A DNA stretch of 5,257 bases from contig CANHSW010000179.1 in assembly GCA_947463165.1 (NCBI GenBank), forward strand, positions 1-5,257, written 5' to 3'. Made by a program: the position numbers and the translations under genes. The stretch comes from Cyanobacteriota bacterium. GTDB taxonomy: Bacteria > Cyanobacteriota > Cyanobacteriia > PCC-6307 > Cyanobiaceae. The notes beneath the pieces were generated by a model. The model made no database searches. It was not told the origin of the DNA and was given only the letters and a program-made list of their open reading frames with translations. Below are positions 5,129 through 5,257 of the stretch, in pieces. The number at the start of each line of letters is the position of its first letter. The stretch's first letter is position 1.

Positions 5129-5257
5129 ATGACCGCCGAGACGGCAACCGCCCAAACAGCAACCTCCCAAACAGCCCCCGCCCAAACAGCCACCCCACAA
5201 ACAGAAACCGTCCCAACAGCCAGCCCAGTGGCCACCGTCACCGACCGGGATGGCAAG
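5129..5257 (+). CDS. N-terminus of a divergent gene, probably an IscA/HesB-type iron-sulfur protein (partial)
   Basis: From ATG 5129 the frame is open to the right edge and gives 43 residues. The first 35 are a low-complexity Ala/Thr/Gln/Pro tract built of five-residue units. The last part, VTDRDGK, looks like the beginning of a folded domain. In picocyanobacteria I recall a HesB/IscA-type A-type carrier gene next to zds, and short variable N-terminal tails before a D-G-K-G-I-like start fit such proteins. The conserved Cys residues would lie beyond the window, so this name rests on gene order. No Shine-Dalgarno precedes the ATG; a GTG at 5228 is an alternative start that would drop the repeat tract. 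The gene is divergent from zds across a 135-base spacer. Confidence 0.5.
   Translation, partial: MTAETATAQTATSQTAPAQTATPQTETVPTASPVATVTDRDGK
5144..5233 (+). repeat. 15-base tandem repeat coding for A-T-x-Q-T units
   Basis: Six consecutive 15-base units can be laid out in frame: ATAQT, ATSQT, APAQT, ATPQT, ETVPT and ASPVA. The first four share CAAACA at their ends, and the last two are degenerate. The + strand of the tract is nearly free of G in the first four units. It looks like an expanded minisatellite at the start of the gene. Confidence 0.75.

Noticed and set aside
5144..5233. Regularly spaced repeats as a CRISPR array
   Set aside because: The units are contiguous 15-mers in coding frame with no spacers, so this is a coding minisatellite.

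Overview
The window looks like a stretch of chromosome from a GC-rich picocyanobacterium of the Cyanobium/Synechococcus type. The strongest evidence is a full-length plant-type zeta-carotene desaturase (Zds/CrtQ), an enzyme of oxygenic phototrophs. High GC in third codon positions, use of GTG starts, and a neighbourhood of hemD, an SRPBCC cyclase/dehydrase-like gene and a probable HesB/IscA-type gene agree with what I recall of this group. The genus is inferred, not proven.

Layout. Positions 1-108 hold the 3' end of a small + strand gene. It is followed, in the overlap position expected for a toxin-antitoxin pair, by a short frame that opens like a PIN-domain (VapC-type) toxin but lacks an ATG and soon stops (108-194). 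A + strand pair follows: a family-2 glycosyltransferase with C-terminal TPR repeats (251-1492) and hemD, uroporphyrinogen-III synthase (1489-2322), joined by a 4-base ATGA overlap. A - strand set converges on them. Reading 5' to 3' it is zds (4993-3416), an SRPBCC/polyketide-cyclase-like protein (3383-2943) and a small lipoprotein with a PilP/GspC-like C-terminus (2950-2330). The last two overlap by 8 bases. The convergent stop codons of hemD and the lipoprotein gene lie inside one 15-base palindrome. A 135-base spacer (4994-5128) separates zds from a divergent + strand gene that runs off the right edge; only its repetitive N-terminus is visible.

How the genes fit together. hemD makes the macrocycle precursor of chlorophyll, heme and phycobilins. 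zds makes the poly-cis-lycopene precursor of all carotenoids. The probable IscA/HesB-type neighbour would serve iron-sulfur assembly. This is therefore a pigment and cofactor housekeeping locus. Carried with it are less understood partners: the TPR glycosyltransferase coupled to hemD, and the SRPBCC protein and lipoprotein downstream of zds.

I see no clear new multi-gene system. The points most worth a second look are the decayed toxin remnant, the PilP/GspC-like lipoprotein in a carotenoid operon, the stop-codon palindrome, and in-frame short tandem repeats or low-complexity insertions in linkers of four of the genes.
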